Shown: one piece after another, positions 17,179 through 26,103 of the stretch
Layout: the number at the start of each line of letters is the position of its first letter
How positions within the stretch are numbered: position 1 is the first letter of the stretch
Assembly (NCBI GenBank): GCA_947259195.1
Contig: CAMYLC010000063.1
Coordinates: 1-64,000, forward strand
DNA: 64,000 nt
From: Thermoanaerobaculia bacterium
Lineage (GTDB): Bacteria; Acidobacteriota; Thermoanaerobaculia; Multivoradales; JAHEKO01
Reading direction: 5' to 3'
The notes under the pieces: model-generated
Told to the model about the DNA's origin: nothing
Database searches by the model: none
Seen by the model: the letters and a program-made list of their open reading frames with translations, nothing else
Made by a program: the position numbers and the translations under genes

Positions 17179-17637
17179 TCAGATACCCCTCGAGACGAGG
17201 TAGGCCCAATTTGCGACGATCACGATCACCAGGCCGAGCCTTTCAGCAGGACGAAGATTCCAGCGCGGCTCCCTCAACGGCCGGCCCCTGAGGGCCGACA
17301 TCCCGGCCACCAGCCCACCGCCAACCAAAGCCATCACCAGGAGCGTTGCGAGGGGGTTGATCAGCAGGGCCACCCCGAAGTCCAGGTCGGCGAGCGCCAA
17401 CGTCGCTCGGGTGACTCCACAGGTCGGGCAGGGGATCCCGACTAGCGACTTGAAGGTGCAGGCCGGAAGGGTCTGAGCGAGGCGTTCTGCGCGCGTCGCC
17501 AACATCAAGAGTACGACGGCAACCGTTCCCCAGAGGAGACCCAGCTGTCGCTGACTGGTCGCCGAATCAGCAGCGACCCGAGATCCTAAAAAGAACCTCG
17601 GGCCACCACCTGTGAAACCGGTCTTCGTCTTCGCCAA
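17179..17637 (-). CDS. DUF2752 membrane protein
   Basis: This 152-residue protein has about three membrane helices and the DUF2752 signature PCPTCGVTRATLAL at 69-82, in which the Cys pair follows an IP turn. Many DUF2752 proteins lie next to Yip1/DUF4870-type membrane proteins, as here, but the role is unknown. The likely start is a TTG at 17637; a GCGAAGG stretch lies a few nt before it. It is the fourth gene of a minus-strand run: DUF4870, Yip1, DUF2752, YidD-like. Confidence 0.75.
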   Translation of the reverse strand: MAKTKTGFTGGGPRFFLGSRVAADSATSQRQLGLLWGTVAVVLLMLATRAERLAQTLPACTFKSLVGIPCPTCGVTRATLALADLDFGVALLINPLATLLVMALVGGGLVAGMSALRGRPLREPRWNLRPAERLGLVIVIVANWAYLVSRGI

Positions 17638-17658
17638 GGTCGCCTTCGCCCAACGGTC

Positions 17659-18375
17659 TCAGCCCTGCGCTCCGAATGCCGCCAAGAGCCCGGCGCCGAT
17701 CGCCATCATGAAGAAGACGACACATAGACAACAGAGGGCTAATGGGATGAGCAGCGCGGCGATGGCCTGTCCCTGGGAGCTCTTGTGCAAACTGGTGATG
17801 CCGATGACCCCCAGCACGATTGTCCAGACAAAGGTGATGAGACTGCCGAATACCGGCACTAGGCTGCCCAGTTGTGCAACCGACGCATACGAGACCACCC
17901 GGAAGGTTCCTTCGAAGCCTGCCGTCGACTGTTTCAATCCCCCCACGAGGACCAGGCACAGATGAAGCAGCGCACTCCAGATGAACAGTCCCACGAGAAT
18001 GTAGATCGGCGCCAGAACCAGGGTGAGAACCAGACCGAACGTCGATCCACCGACCACGAATGGAAGTTGCTCCCGCACCTCCGGAGGAAACGCTGACAGG
18101 ACCGATATGCCGAAGAGGGTCTCCCAGACCTTGGCGACCAGGACGCCAACACACCCCAAGACAATGGCGAATAGCAGGGGACTCCCGTAGTCCCCCTGAA
18201 ACCGAGTCTGGGCAAAGGCTTCGCTTGGTGAAACGACAAACAGCTTCAACGCCTCCAGGAAACCTTGGCTAGCTCCCAACTCGCCACGACGCTCCCAGGG
18301 GTTGCCCTGGTGCTCGTCGCGCACTGCTGGTGGTTCCGGAGGCAGCGAGCCGGTAGTCCCGATCGGTTCACTCAT
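17659..18375 (-). CDS. Yip1 domain integral membrane protein
   Basis: The 238-residue protein has a Pro/Glu-rich cytoplasmic N-terminus followed by five hydrophobic helices; FRVVSYASVAQLGSLVPVFGSLI is characteristic of bacterial Yip1 (PF04893) proteins. The ATG at 18375 with GAGGG upstream is favoured over an in-frame TTG two codons earlier. Bacterial Yip1 proteins have no settled function. DUF4870 is encoded 40 nt upstream and DUF2752 21 nt downstream, forming a small membrane-protein operon. Confidence 0.8.
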   Translation of the reverse strand: MSEPIGTTGSLPPEPPAVRDEHQGNPWERRGELGASQGFLEALKLFVVSPSEAFAQTRFQGDYGSPLLFAIVLGCVGVLVAKVWETLFGISVLSAFPPEVREQLPFVVGGSTFGLVLTLVLAPIYILVGLFIWSALLHLCLVLVGGLKQSTAGFEGTFRVVSYASVAQLGSLVPVFGSLITFVWTIVLGVIGITSLHKSSQGQAIAALLIPLALCCLCVVFFMMAIGAGLLAAFGAQG

Positions 18376-18414
18376 AGACAAGACCCTCGCGCAGGTTCTT
18401 CGACACGTCTCTAC

Positions 18415-18810
18415 TCAGAACTTGTCTACGTACTGGCTGAGCCCGGGAATCACGAACCGTTCGCCTTTGAGGCCCTTGACGATTGCAACGACGCGGATGA
18501 CCGCGAAGACGACGAAGATGATCGGCAGGAAGATGAGGAAGACGCAGCCAATGCCAGTGGCGGCCAGGAGGTTGAAGACAAGCCACAGGGCGAACTCGGC
18601 CGCGGTGAGAACCAGGCCGTTCTTGGCATGCCACTGCACCTCCTTGTCGTCCTTGTCGACCAGCAGAGGTATCAACGCGAGAATCCAAAGATAGGAGAGG
18701 ACAATCATCACTCCCCGATTGGACGACTCCGAAGAACCCGTGGGCGGCGGCGTTGGCGTCGGGGTCTCTTCCTGAGGTGCATCGCTCTGCGGGGTATCCT
18801 GATCGTTCAT
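18415..18810 (-). CDS. DUF4870 (Tic20-like) membrane protein
   Basis: A 131-residue protein with a disordered Pro/Thr/Glu-rich N-terminus (1-33) and three membrane helices. [17 protein letters not shown] is the characteristic DUF4870 loop following the first helix. The C-terminal [20 protein letters not shown] also fits the family. AGGAGGAAG precedes the ATG. It is the first gene of the DUF4870-Yip1-DUF2752-YidD run; a role in membrane organisation is only a guess. Confidence 0.8.
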   Translation of the reverse strand: MNDQDTPQSDAPQEETPTPTPPPTGSSESSNRGVMIVLSYLWILALIPLLVDKDDKEVQWHAKNGLVLTAAEFALWLVFNLLAATGIGCVFLIFLPIIFVVFAVIRVVAIVKGLKGERFVIPGLSQYVDKF

Positions 18811-18936
18811 CGCACTTCCTCCTTCTTGCAGAACCGGTAACGCGTTGTCGCGTCGAGTTTAACCGTTTGCCCGTTGGGCTGGTGGTCCCTTCCGGGCGCT
18901 TTACAGATCGTAGCCGAAGTCTACAGGCCCAGCGCT

Positions 18937-19548
18937 CTACTCGCCAGGGGAAGTCGCTTCGGCACCCAGACTGGCAAGGGTCTCCCTGAGCCAAGCCAGT
19001 CGGCCGACAGCCACCTCGAGCTTCAGCTGAACAGTCTCGTCCGTGTATCGCTCCTCCGCGATCACGACCTCGGGAGGGTGGACCACCCGCTTGATCTCGC
19101 CGAATCGGCCGTAGGGGATCAGTACCTCCAGCGAAACGGTGGGTATGCACTCCACCCTTGGTAGTTGCTCGAGAGCTTGGCGCACGGCTTGAGCGTAGGC
19201 TCTCGCCAAGCCCCCCTTGCCCAGCTTCACTCCGCCATACCAGCGGATCACGGCCACCAGGACATCTGACAGCTCGGAGCCGCGCAAGACCTGCAACATT
19301 GGAGCTCCAGCGGTTCCGGTGGGCTCGCCGGCATCCGAACGCCCTTCGCGCGGTGGTTGGCCGATTCGCCATGCCCAGCAGACGTGGGTCGCATCGGAGT
19401 TCTCTTCGGCCAGACTCTCGAGGCGCCGACGAGCCTGCCGCTCGTCGTCAACCGGTTCCACGATCGCCAGAAACCGGGAACCCTTCTCCCGAACCTCGGA
19501 ACGAGCGGTCCCGGCCGGTACCAAGTAGGGCTCGCCGGAGGAGGTCAT
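18937..19548 (-). CDS. yigZ: YigZ / IMPACT family protein
   Basis: The 203-residue protein has an N-terminal UPF0029 domain with THVCWAWRIG, DAGEPTGTAGAPMLQVL and VAVIRWYGGVKLGKGGLARAY, all hallmark blocks. A C-terminal ferredoxin-like DUF1949-type domain follows. The family is related to eukaryotic IMPACT and is linked to translation control, but its bacterial function is unsettled. The ATG at 19548 gives the normal length. It starts 5 nt after the bshA stop region and may be the last gene of the bacillithiol operon. Confidence 0.9.
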   Translation of the reverse strand: MTSSGEPYLVPAGTARSEVREKGSRFLAIVEPVDDERQARRRLESLAEENSDATHVCWAWRIGQPPREGRSDAGEPTGTAGAPMLQVLRGSELSDVLVAVIRWYGGVKLGKGGLARAYAQAVRQALEQLPRVECIPTVSLEVLIPYGRFGEIKRVVHPPEVVIAEERYTDETVQLKLEVAVGRLAWLRETLASLGAEATSPGE

Positions 19549-19553
19549 TCGGT

Positions 19554-20572
19554 CTAATCCTCGAGAACCTGTCGGTAGATCCTCCGATACTGCCGCACGA
19601 CGGAAGCCTCGTCGAAGCGCTCCACGGCCCATCGCCGCCCAGCCTTACCGAACTGCCGACGCATCGAGTCGTCTTCCAGCAGCTTCATGGCCGCCGCCGC
19701 CATGCCCTCGACATCTCCAACCGGCAGCAGAAATCCGTTCTCTGCCTCTCGTACGACCTCCGGCAGCCCTCCCACATCCGTGGCAATCACCGGCACTTCG
19801 CAGGCCAGGGCCTCCAATGCAGCCAAGCCGAAGGACTCGGTCTCCGACGGCAACAGGAACAGATCCGCCCCCACCAGGACCTCTTCCACCAACGGCAGGT
19901 TGCCCATGAAGGTGATGGAGTCGCAGATTCCGCACTCGCGACAGTGTTGTTCGACCTTGGGTCGATCCGGGCCATCACCGACAAGAAGCAGTCGCGCCGA
20001 CATCTTCGGGCTCCGGGATGGGCTCGCGCCTTGTCGTAGCGCGTCGGATCGATGAAGTTGGGAATCACTTCGATGTGATTGCTGATGCCCAGTTGCTTCT
20101 GGGTCGCCTCGCGCAATGCATAGGAGACCGCTGTCACGGCGTCGCTCTTGACGATTCCAAAGCGGGTCGTCTCCAGATAGTTGGGGTCGTTGCCCACCAG
20201 GGTGATGTCCGTGCCGTGCAGCGTGGTGACCACCTTGAGTGGCTGTGGCGCCAGAATCTCTCGCGCCAGCACAGCCGAGACCGCGTTGGGCACCGCATAG
20301 TGGACGTGAATCAGATCGAGGCGTTGATGCCGAGCCACTTCGACGATCTGTGTGGCGAGCGCCAGGGAGTAGGGTGGAAACTCGAACAACGGGTAGTGAG
20401 GGACCACGACCTCGTGGTAGAAGAGATTGGCGTTGATGAACGACAAGCGGGACGGCAGCGCATAGCTGATGACGTGAACCTCATCACCGTCCGCCGCCAG
20501 AGCCATCGCCAGTTCGGTGGCCACGATGCCGGAGCCGCCGAAAGTCGGATAGCAGCTAATGCCGATCCTCAA
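19554..20572 (-). pseudogene. bshA: bshA, glycosyltransferase of bacillithiol synthesis, with internal out-of-frame deletion
   Basis: BshA joins GlcNAc from UDP-GlcNAc to L-malate. The upstream part (20572 to about 20020) encodes the N-terminal GT-B domain: CYPTFGGSGIVATELA, ITLVGNDP and HIEVIPNFIDPTRYD. The downstream part (20003 to 19554), in another frame, encodes ARLLLVGDGPDR, SETESFGLAALEALACEVP and the C-terminus. About 100 nt expected between NFID and ARLLLVGDGP are missing, including the conserved SNFRxVKR donor-binding segment, and the frame shifts. Both halves are otherwise undamaged, so the loss is recent or an assembly error. The TTG start at 20572 overlaps the bshB1 stop. Confidence 0.85.
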
Positions 20573-21288
20573 CGCAGACCTCCCGGCAGCAGAGCCCAGG
20601 GGTCGGCTACGGCCAGGGGCAGCCGACTCCAGAAAGGTTCTCCATAGGCGGCGCCCACAACCAGGCCGAAGTGCTGCGCCCGACCCACGACAGCCGCTCG
20701 AAACTCGGGCGATGCGACTTTGGTGAGCGGTTCGTCGCGGCAGCCTCCGGGTTGATGCAGCTGACTCGTGTAGGCCGCCAGTGCTTCCAGCTTTATCTGC
20801 CAGGTAGAGCTGACATCGACGATGAAGCTCGGCTCGAACGGATCGTGCTGCATGTAGGAGAACACCGCGGCCGGCCGGTGGGGTTCGGACTTCCCTCGGC
20901 CGGCGAGGCCTGCATAGTAGCTCGCTGCAGCCACGAGTCGATGGGCCCGCCCATGATCGGGGTGGCGATCGGAGGGGCTCGGGCCGAGAATCAGATCGGG
21001 GCGATAGCGCCGCAGCACAGCGATCAGGGCGTCTTCTTCTTCAGGGCCGGTCCGCAAAGCACCGTCTCCACAATCCAGAAACTCCAACTCTGCGGCTCCC
21101 AACAGAGCGGCCGCTGCTTCGGCTTCAGCGCGGCGTTCTTCCACCGTGCCCCGGGTTGCGGCCTCGCCGCGGGTCAGATGGACGATTCCCACCCTCAATC
21201 CGCGCTCTGCCAGGAGTGCTACCGTGCCGCCGCAACCCAGTTCGACATCATCCGGATGAGAGCCGATCGCCAAGATCTCCAGCTTCAT
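20569..21288 (-). CDS. bshB1: Bacillithiol biosynthesis deacetylase BshB1
   Basis: BshB1 removes the acetyl group from GlcNAc-malate. The 239-residue PIG-L/LmbE fold has AIGSHPDDVELGCGG with zinc ligands His11 and Asp14 and catalytic Asp13, the BshB1-typical LTRGEAATRG at 38-47, and the third zinc ligand His112 in RHPDHGRAH. The ATG at 21288 is preferred over a TTG four codons upstream. It sits between bshC and bshA and overlaps bshA by 4 nt, so the pathway genes are co-transcribed. Confidence 0.93.
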   Translation of the reverse strand: MKLEILAIGSHPDDVELGCGGTVALLAERGLRVGIVHLTRGEAATRGTVEERRAEAEAAAALLGAAELEFLDCGDGALRTGPEEEDALIAVLRRYRPDLILGPSPSDRHPDHGRAHRLVAAASYYAGLAGRGKSEPHRPAAVFSYMQHDPFEPSFIVDVSSTWQIKLEALAAYTSQLHQPGGCRDEPLTKVASPEFRAAVVGRAQHFGLVVGAAYGEPFWSRLPLAVADPWALLPGGLR

Positions 21289-21328
21289 GTTCTGCTCCAA
21301 AGACTATTCACGTCATGGTCCACACCAG

Positions 21329-22921
21329 CTACGGACGAACCACTTGCAGGGTTATGGGGTCCTGCTCGTCGAGTTGCTCCAACATGGCTTCTGAGAAGCT
21401 TCTGCCGTACTTACCAGGGTAGTGCCCGGTAGCGACGACACGCTCCTGTAATTGGTTCATGGGTCGAACGGTGTCGCGCAGGCTCTCGAGGCGCTGCCTC
21501 GCCATCTGATCTCGTCTCGCCGAGGCGGCTTTGACCCTGCCGCTAAAGGACTCCAGGGCCCGCTCCATCTGCTCACCGGTCTTGCGCCACGGACCTGCGA
21601 GGCCGGCGTCCAACTCCAAGGCCGGAGTCTCCATGCCAGCCAACAACGTCTCTAGCTGTTGTCGTGCAGGACCGAGAAACTCCTCCCCAACGCTGCCTGC
21701 CAAAAGTTCGTCCAATTCCAGATCCGGATTCACCAATGCCGGCAAGAGGAAGCCACCACCTTCCAGTTTCTTCAACAGGTGCTCCTCGAGCACCAATACC
21801 TGGGGGCGAAGTGCAACCGATGGAGCCTCAATCTCCAGCAGGGTGTACAAGGGGGCGACCTGCGGCAGGTAGGCCAGTTCCCCAGGGCCCAGGACCTGTA
21901 GACCGGTACCGAACACCGCATCCTGAATCGCTGAACGGGCCAGGACTCCGGCACTGACGATCTCCGGCTCTCGGTCGACGACTGCCAAGAGCCACTCTAC
22001 ATCCCTTTCGACCTCTGGCGTTCCTCGAAGCCTCAGTCGATCCTCTCCCTGCCACTCGATCCGCCGACGCTGGCCCTCGTGGAGCACAAACAGGGGGCTG
22101 GTACCCGGCTGGGGTCGAACCTGGAGAGAGAAACCAGCTGCCTCGATTGCTCCATCCCGCTCGGCTGAGGCCGCCGCGACCTGGTGTCGCTCAACCACCA
22201 GGCGTCTCATCCACGGTGCCTGGGCCCGTTTGAGCGCCGGCAGCAGGGAGTCCACCATCAGTGGCGCGCGGCGGCCAAGCAAATACACCATGAGACCTGC
22301 GAACGCTTCTCCAAAGCCGTTCTCGGGTCGGTACCATTGACCCAGTTGATCGACCCAGCTTCCGAAGCGATCGCCCGGGATGGCTTCGCGCAGGTCCGCC
22401 AGAACCCTGTCGACCTCCGGCCCCAACTCGCGCAGTCCCATTGGCCGCAGGGGCGAGCGATCCTCGCCGAGATCAAAGGTCTCCGGTCCGTTCTGGGTGA
22501 AGAAGGTGGCACGGGAGGATTCCCTGAAGTCGTGGTCCTCGGTAGCAACCCAGAACAGAGCCACCGCCGGCTGGCCGGCCTGCTCCAAGCGCTCGGCCCA
22601 GCGCACGGCCGCCACCGCTTTCGAAAGACCATAGAGCGGCCCACCGAAGAGACCCGGCTGCTGCCCGGTGATCACCACCAGCGTTGCCGGGTCGGCCAGC
22701 TTTCTGCCCAGGGCTTCGGCCTCCGGATGCCCGTAGCCGTCATTGGCTGTTGCCAAGGCGGCGCCAAGCTCTCGGCGATCGCCGGCCGGGGTAGGAGCCG
22801 TGGGTAGCGGACCACCGGGTGATTGAAATTGCAGCGGCGAAAGCAGCTCGGCTCCAGAGCCCTCGAGAAAGGCCTTGACGAGGGGTGGTAGCAGGCCGGC
22901 GTCGACAAGGTTCACAGTCAT
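21329..22921 (-). CDS. bshC: Bacillithiol biosynthesis cysteine-adding enzyme BshC
   Basis: BshC is the presumed ligase that adds cysteine to GlcN-malate, giving bacillithiol. The 530-residue length is normal. Family blocks seen are VITGQQPGLFGGPLYGLSK at about 84-102, ALFWVATEDHDFRE, the central LLEIEAPSVALRPQV, and a C-terminal coiled coil followed by HYPGKYGRSF and a short tail. The ATG at 22921 comes 4 nt after the stop of the upstream methyltransferase gene, and bshB1 starts 40 nt downstream. Confidence 0.92.
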   Translation of the reverse strand: MTVNLVDAGLLPPLVKAFLEGSGAELLSPLQFQSPGGPLPTAPTPAGDRRELGAALATANDGYGHPEAEALGRKLADPATLVVITGQQPGLFGGPLYGLSKAVAAVRWAERLEQAGQPAVALFWVATEDHDFRESSRATFFTQNGPETFDLGEDRSPLRPMGLRELGPEVDRVLADLREAIPGDRFGSWVDQLGQWYRPENGFGEAFAGLMVYLLGRRAPLMVDSLLPALKRAQAPWMRRLVVERHQVAAASAERDGAIEAAGFSLQVRPQPGTSPLFVLHEGQRRRIEWQGEDRLRLRGTPEVERDVEWLLAVVDREPEIVSAGVLARSAIQDAVFGTGLQVLGPGELAYLPQVAPLYTLLEIEAPSVALRPQVLVLEEHLLKKLEGGGFLLPALVNPDLELDELLAGSVGEEFLGPARQQLETLLAGMETPALELDAGLAGPWRKTGEQMERALESFSGRVKAASARRDQMARQRLESLRDTVRPMNQLQERVVATGHYPGKYGRSFSEAMLEQLDEQDPITLQVVRP

Positions 22922-22925
22922 GGCA

Positions 22926-23645
22926 TCAACCGGATTTTGCGCCGACGAGGATGAGTCGCTCGCTGTCGCTGTTGAATTCCTCTCCCTGGAAGCCGCCGTA
23001 GAGGGCCGTGACCTGCAAGCCTGCCCGCTCGAGGCCCTGCAGCACTTCTTCTTTCTCGTAGGCTCGTACGCTCTCGACGAAAGTCTGAACCGGACGATTC
23101 GGCGAGTGGACACGAATGCGCTTGTTCACCCTTTGTGTCGAAGCATCGAACCAGCGCTGAATCTCAGCCGAGTAGCCTTCCAGCCGCCGATGTTCCCGTT
23201 CCACGAGATTGGCCACAACCTGTTCGCGGTTGAAGAGATCGACCAGAAAACCGCCCCCCGGTTCGAGGATCCGGGCGATCTCCTCGAGTACCCTGAAGTT
23301 CTCTTCCTCGCTCTCGAAATATCCGAACGAGGTGAAGAAGTTGAGCACTCTGGAGAAGATGCTGTCCGAGAATGGGAGGCAGCACATGTCGCCCGCCACT
23401 CTGGGCAGATGGGGAGCCTCGGTGAGCAGGGTCAGGGAGAGGTCGAAGCCCAGGGCGCGAAAGCCCCTTCGCCTCAGGACCTCGGTGTGGCGGCCGGCCC
23501 CGCAGGCGAGATCCAGCACGGCCCCCACCCGATCCGCTCCCATGACTCTCTCGACAAAGTCGACATGGGTCTCAGCCTCACCCCGATTGCGGTGAGCGTA
23601 CAGCTCCAGATACTCCGCCCCGAACCACTCCTTATACCAGGCCAC
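22926..23645 (-). CDS. Class I SAM-dependent methyltransferase in the bacillithiol operon
   Basis: The 239-residue protein has a Rossmann-type SAM motif VLDLACGAGRHTE at 43-55, the acidic loop residue in GFDLS, motif II near MCCLPFSDSIFSRVLNFFTSFGYF and a C-terminal beta-strand set. It is the first gene of the operon, 4 nt before bshC. Established knowledge: in Chlorobaculum the methyltransferase NmbA N-methylates bacillithiol. This gene's position makes a similar role reasonable, but assignment is by context; it could also act on another small molecule. Confidence 0.8.
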   Translation of the reverse strand: MAWYKEWFGAEYLELYAHRNRGEAETHVDFVERVMGADRVGAVLDLACGAGRHTEVLRRRGFRALGFDLSLTLLTEAPHLPRVAGDMCCLPFSDSIFSRVLNFFTSFGYFESEEENFRVLEEIARILEPGGGFLVDLFNREQVVANLVEREHRRLEGYSAEIQRWFDASTQRVNKRIRVHSPNRPVQTFVESVRAYEKEEVLQGLERAGLQVTALYGGFQGEEFNSDSERLILVGAKSG

Positions 23646-23776
23646 GAGCGAATGATATCGACTTGCCCGGGCTCGCGCCTGTCGATGTTCACCTTCTGGT
23701 TGAATGCTGGTTGACAGCCCCTTTCGAATTGCCTGCGTATCTGTCGCACGAAACGAGAAAGTACAATGACCCCATC

Positions 23777-24772
23777 GTGTTGACCTACGGCACTGGGAGC
23801 CGATCAGTATCGATCGACCCGCCCCTCATCTTGGCGCCGATGGCTGGCGTGACCGATCGGGACTTTCGGCTTATCGTCCGTCGCATCGGAGGCATCGGGA
23901 TGGTCTCGATGGAATTCGTCTCCTCGCGAGCCATCGTCGGTGGGCACCCGAAGGTCGGCGAACTGATGGTCTTCTCCGAGGAAGAGAGGCCACTGGCTGT
24001 TCAGATCTATGGCTCCGATACAGAGACCATGGCTCGGGCGGCCGATTTCGTGGAGCAACTAGGAGCCGATGTCTGTGACATCAACATGGGTTGTCCGGCG
24101 AACAAAGTCCTCAAGGGCTGCGCGGGTGCAGCCCTGATGGGAGACCTGCGGCTCGCCGAGCGGATGATCGTCGAGGTCAGGAAGAGACTCACCGTTCCCC
24201 TTACCGTGAAGTTCCGGCTGGGGCTCAACGACAAGAGCAAGAACTATCTCGAGTTGGGCAGGATCTGCGAGGCCAACGGAGTGGCGGCGGTGGCCATGCA
24301 CGGACGAACTGCCAAACAGATGTTCCGCGAACAGGCCGACTGGTCGGCGATCGCCCGTCTCAAGGAGAGCCTGTCGATACCGGTCATCGGCAACGGCGAC
24401 GTCAAGGAGCCGGAGGACGCCATTCGCATGTTCGAGGAGACGGGCTGCGACGGCGTGATGATCGGCCGGGCAGCGACCACGAATCCCTGGATCTTCCATC
24501 AGGCAGCAGCGCGGATGTCGGGTGGCAAGACTCCGCAGGCCACCATTGCCGAACGTCGAGATCTGATCCTCGGGCATTTCAGAATGGTGGCGGAGAGAGA
24601 TCCATCGAGAGTCGCCCTCCACAAGCTCCGGAAGTTCACAGGTTGGTATACCCACGGCCTGCCCCATGGTCGAAAGCTACGCCAGCAGATCAACAGCCTG
24701 CCGGACGTAGAGAGCTTCCTTGTGGCGGTGGAGGGATTCTTCAACGAGATTCTGGAGGACCGAGCCGCTTGA
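23777..24772 (+). CDS. dusB: tRNA-dihydrouridine synthase (DusB type)
   Basis: The flavoenzyme reduces uridines in the tRNA D-arm. With the GTG at 23777 the protein has 331 residues, a normal size; an in-frame upstream extension is not conserved. Motifs are the FMN-binding APMAGVTD at 20-27, QIYGSD, and NMGCPANKV with catalytic Cys106, followed by the GNGDV and IGRAATTNPWIF phosphate-binding blocks. The stop overlaps the TTG start of an aminotransferase gene. The exact Dus subfamily is chosen from overall similarity. Confidence 0.92.
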   Translation: MLTYGTGSRSVSIDPPLILAPMAGVTDRDFRLIVRRIGGIGMVSMEFVSSRAIVGGHPKVGELMVFSEEERPLAVQIYGSDTETMARAADFVEQLGADVCDINMGCPANKVLKGCAGAALMGDLRLAERMIVEVRKRLTVPLTVKFRLGLNDKSKNYLELGRICEANGVAAVAMHGRTAKQMFREQADWSAIARLKESLSIPVIGNGDVKEPEDAIRMFEETGCDGVMIGRAATTNPWIFHQAAARMSGGKTPQATIAERRDLILGHFRMVAERDPSRVALHKLRKFTGWYTHGLPHGRKLRQQINSLPDVESFLVAVEGFFNEILEDRAA

Positions 24773-25611
24773 CAACGAGACCCCTGTGTTGCCTCAACGG
24801 CCGAGTCCTGTCCCTCGAAGAGGCTCGAATCGATCCTCTGGACCGTGGCTTCCTATTCGGTGACGCCCTTTATGACGTCGTGCGGGTTGTCGAAAGAAGG
24901 ATTCTGCGGCTCGACTCTCACCTGGCCAGGTTGCGCGGTGGACTCGAACGCGTCGATATCGATGCACCCACCAGCCTCGATGACGACTGTCGACAACTCG
25001 TCACCGCCAGCCAGCTCGAGACAGGCTACCTCTACTTACAGGTCTCTAGGGGAGTGGCACCCCGGGCGCATGAACCCCCTGCCAATATCACTCCAACCGT
25101 TCTCATCCTGGCTGTGGCCCACGCTTTCGCCGCGCCGGCATCTCGTGCCATGCGCGCCATCTCCAGACAGGACTACCGCTGGGAGCACTGCGACCTCAAG
25201 ACAACCAGCCTTCTCGCCACCGTCATGGGTAAGATCGACATGCGCGACGCAGGGGTCGACGAGGTGCTCTTCGTAGGAGCCGGAGGCCAGGTCAGGGAGG
25301 GTGGAAGCAGCAACCTCTTCGTCAGACAGGGCGATGTTCTAAAGACCCACCCGGCCGATGGTCGAATCCTCGAAGGGGTCACCCGCGGTATCCTTATGAC
25401 GCTGGCCGAACAAAGCGGGTTACCCTGCAGTGAGACGCCGCCTTTGCTCGAGGAGCGAGACGACTGGCAAGAGGCGTTTCTCTGCGGCACTCTGACGGGG
25501 GTTCAGCCCCTGGTGGAACTGGATGGCGAACCGATCGCCGACCGCGTTGTCGGACCCTGGACACAGCGGCTCGCTGAAGCGCTCGAGACGGGAAACGCGG
25601 AGAGTTCCTGA
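24769..25611 (+). CDS. Class IV PLP-dependent aminotransferase
   Basis: This fold-type IV enzyme (280 residues) resembles D-amino-acid transaminases, branched-chain aminotransferases and aminodeoxychorismate lyases. The N-terminal DRGFLFGDALYDVVRV, the PLP lysine Lys144 in CDLKTTSLLA and EGGSSNLFV with the cofactor-binding glutamate are present. RWEHCDLK with the neighbouring ISRQDYR is closest to D-alanine transaminase types. The TTG start overlaps the dusB stop (TTGA), so it is translationally coupled. Substrate is not certain. Confidence 0.88.
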   Translation: MTTRPLCCLNGRVLSLEEARIDPLDRGFLFGDALYDVVRVVERRILRLDSHLARLRGGLERVDIDAPTSLDDDCRQLVTASQLETGYLYLQVSRGVAPRAHEPPANITPTVLILAVAHAFAAPASRAMRAISRQDYRWEHCDLKTTSLLATVMGKIDMRDAGVDEVLFVGAGGQVREGGSSNLFVRQGDVLKTHPADGRILEGVTRGILMTLAEQSGLPCSETPPLLEERDDWQEAFLCGTLTGVQPLVELDGEPIADRVVGPWTQRLAEALETGNAESS

Positions 25612-25620
25612 GCAATCGCG

Positions 25621-26103
25621 ATGGAGAAGACAAACCAGCATCGAGTCGAGCTTGACGCGAGCCCCGAAGCGGTTCTCGAATCGGTGGCCGCCGCGGCCGA
25701 TCTCTGGGGAGGTACCTGGCAACCCGGATTTTCCGGTGGCACTTTACGGCTTCCGGTGGTCCGGGGGCTCTGGCGGGGAGTCGAGCAATGTCAAGTGGCC
25801 GTCGAAACCTCGAGCTCCGGCGCGACACTCGAGCTGACAGTGGAGGAGAGTTGGCTGCGGGTCAATCGGTCTGCCGTGGTGGTGCTGCTCTTTGGTGGCG
25901 CGGGGGGACTGATTGTGGCCTTGTGGCCGTTCTTCCCTGGTTTGATGCCCCTGCTGCCGGTGGCGGTGGTGTTGGCACTGGCAGCCTGGCTTCTGGTGGT
26001 CGCCCGCCTACGCAACTCGCGCCCGGAGGACTTCCTGATGTTGATTGCTGAAATCGAGAGCCACCCTCGAACGAGAACGAGGACAACGAGTAAGGAGGAG
26101 TGA
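25621..26103 (+). CDS. Hypothetical membrane protein
   Basis: A 160-residue protein with a soluble N-terminal domain (1-82, beta-rich, many Val/Glu) and two membrane helices (about 88-107 and 111-128), ending in a short basic/acidic tail. No family is recognised. The start lies 9 nt after the aminotransferase stop and its stop is immediately followed by the ATG of a Yip1 gene, so the three genes are probably one transcript. Confidence 0.65.
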   Translation: MEKTNQHRVELDASPEAVLESVAAAADLWGGTWQPGFSGGTLRLPVVRGLWRGVEQCQVAVETSSSGATLELTVEESWLRVNRSAVVVLLFGGAGGLIVALWPFFPGLMPLLPVAVVLALAAWLLVVARLRNSRPEDFLMLIAEIESHPRTRTRTTSKEE

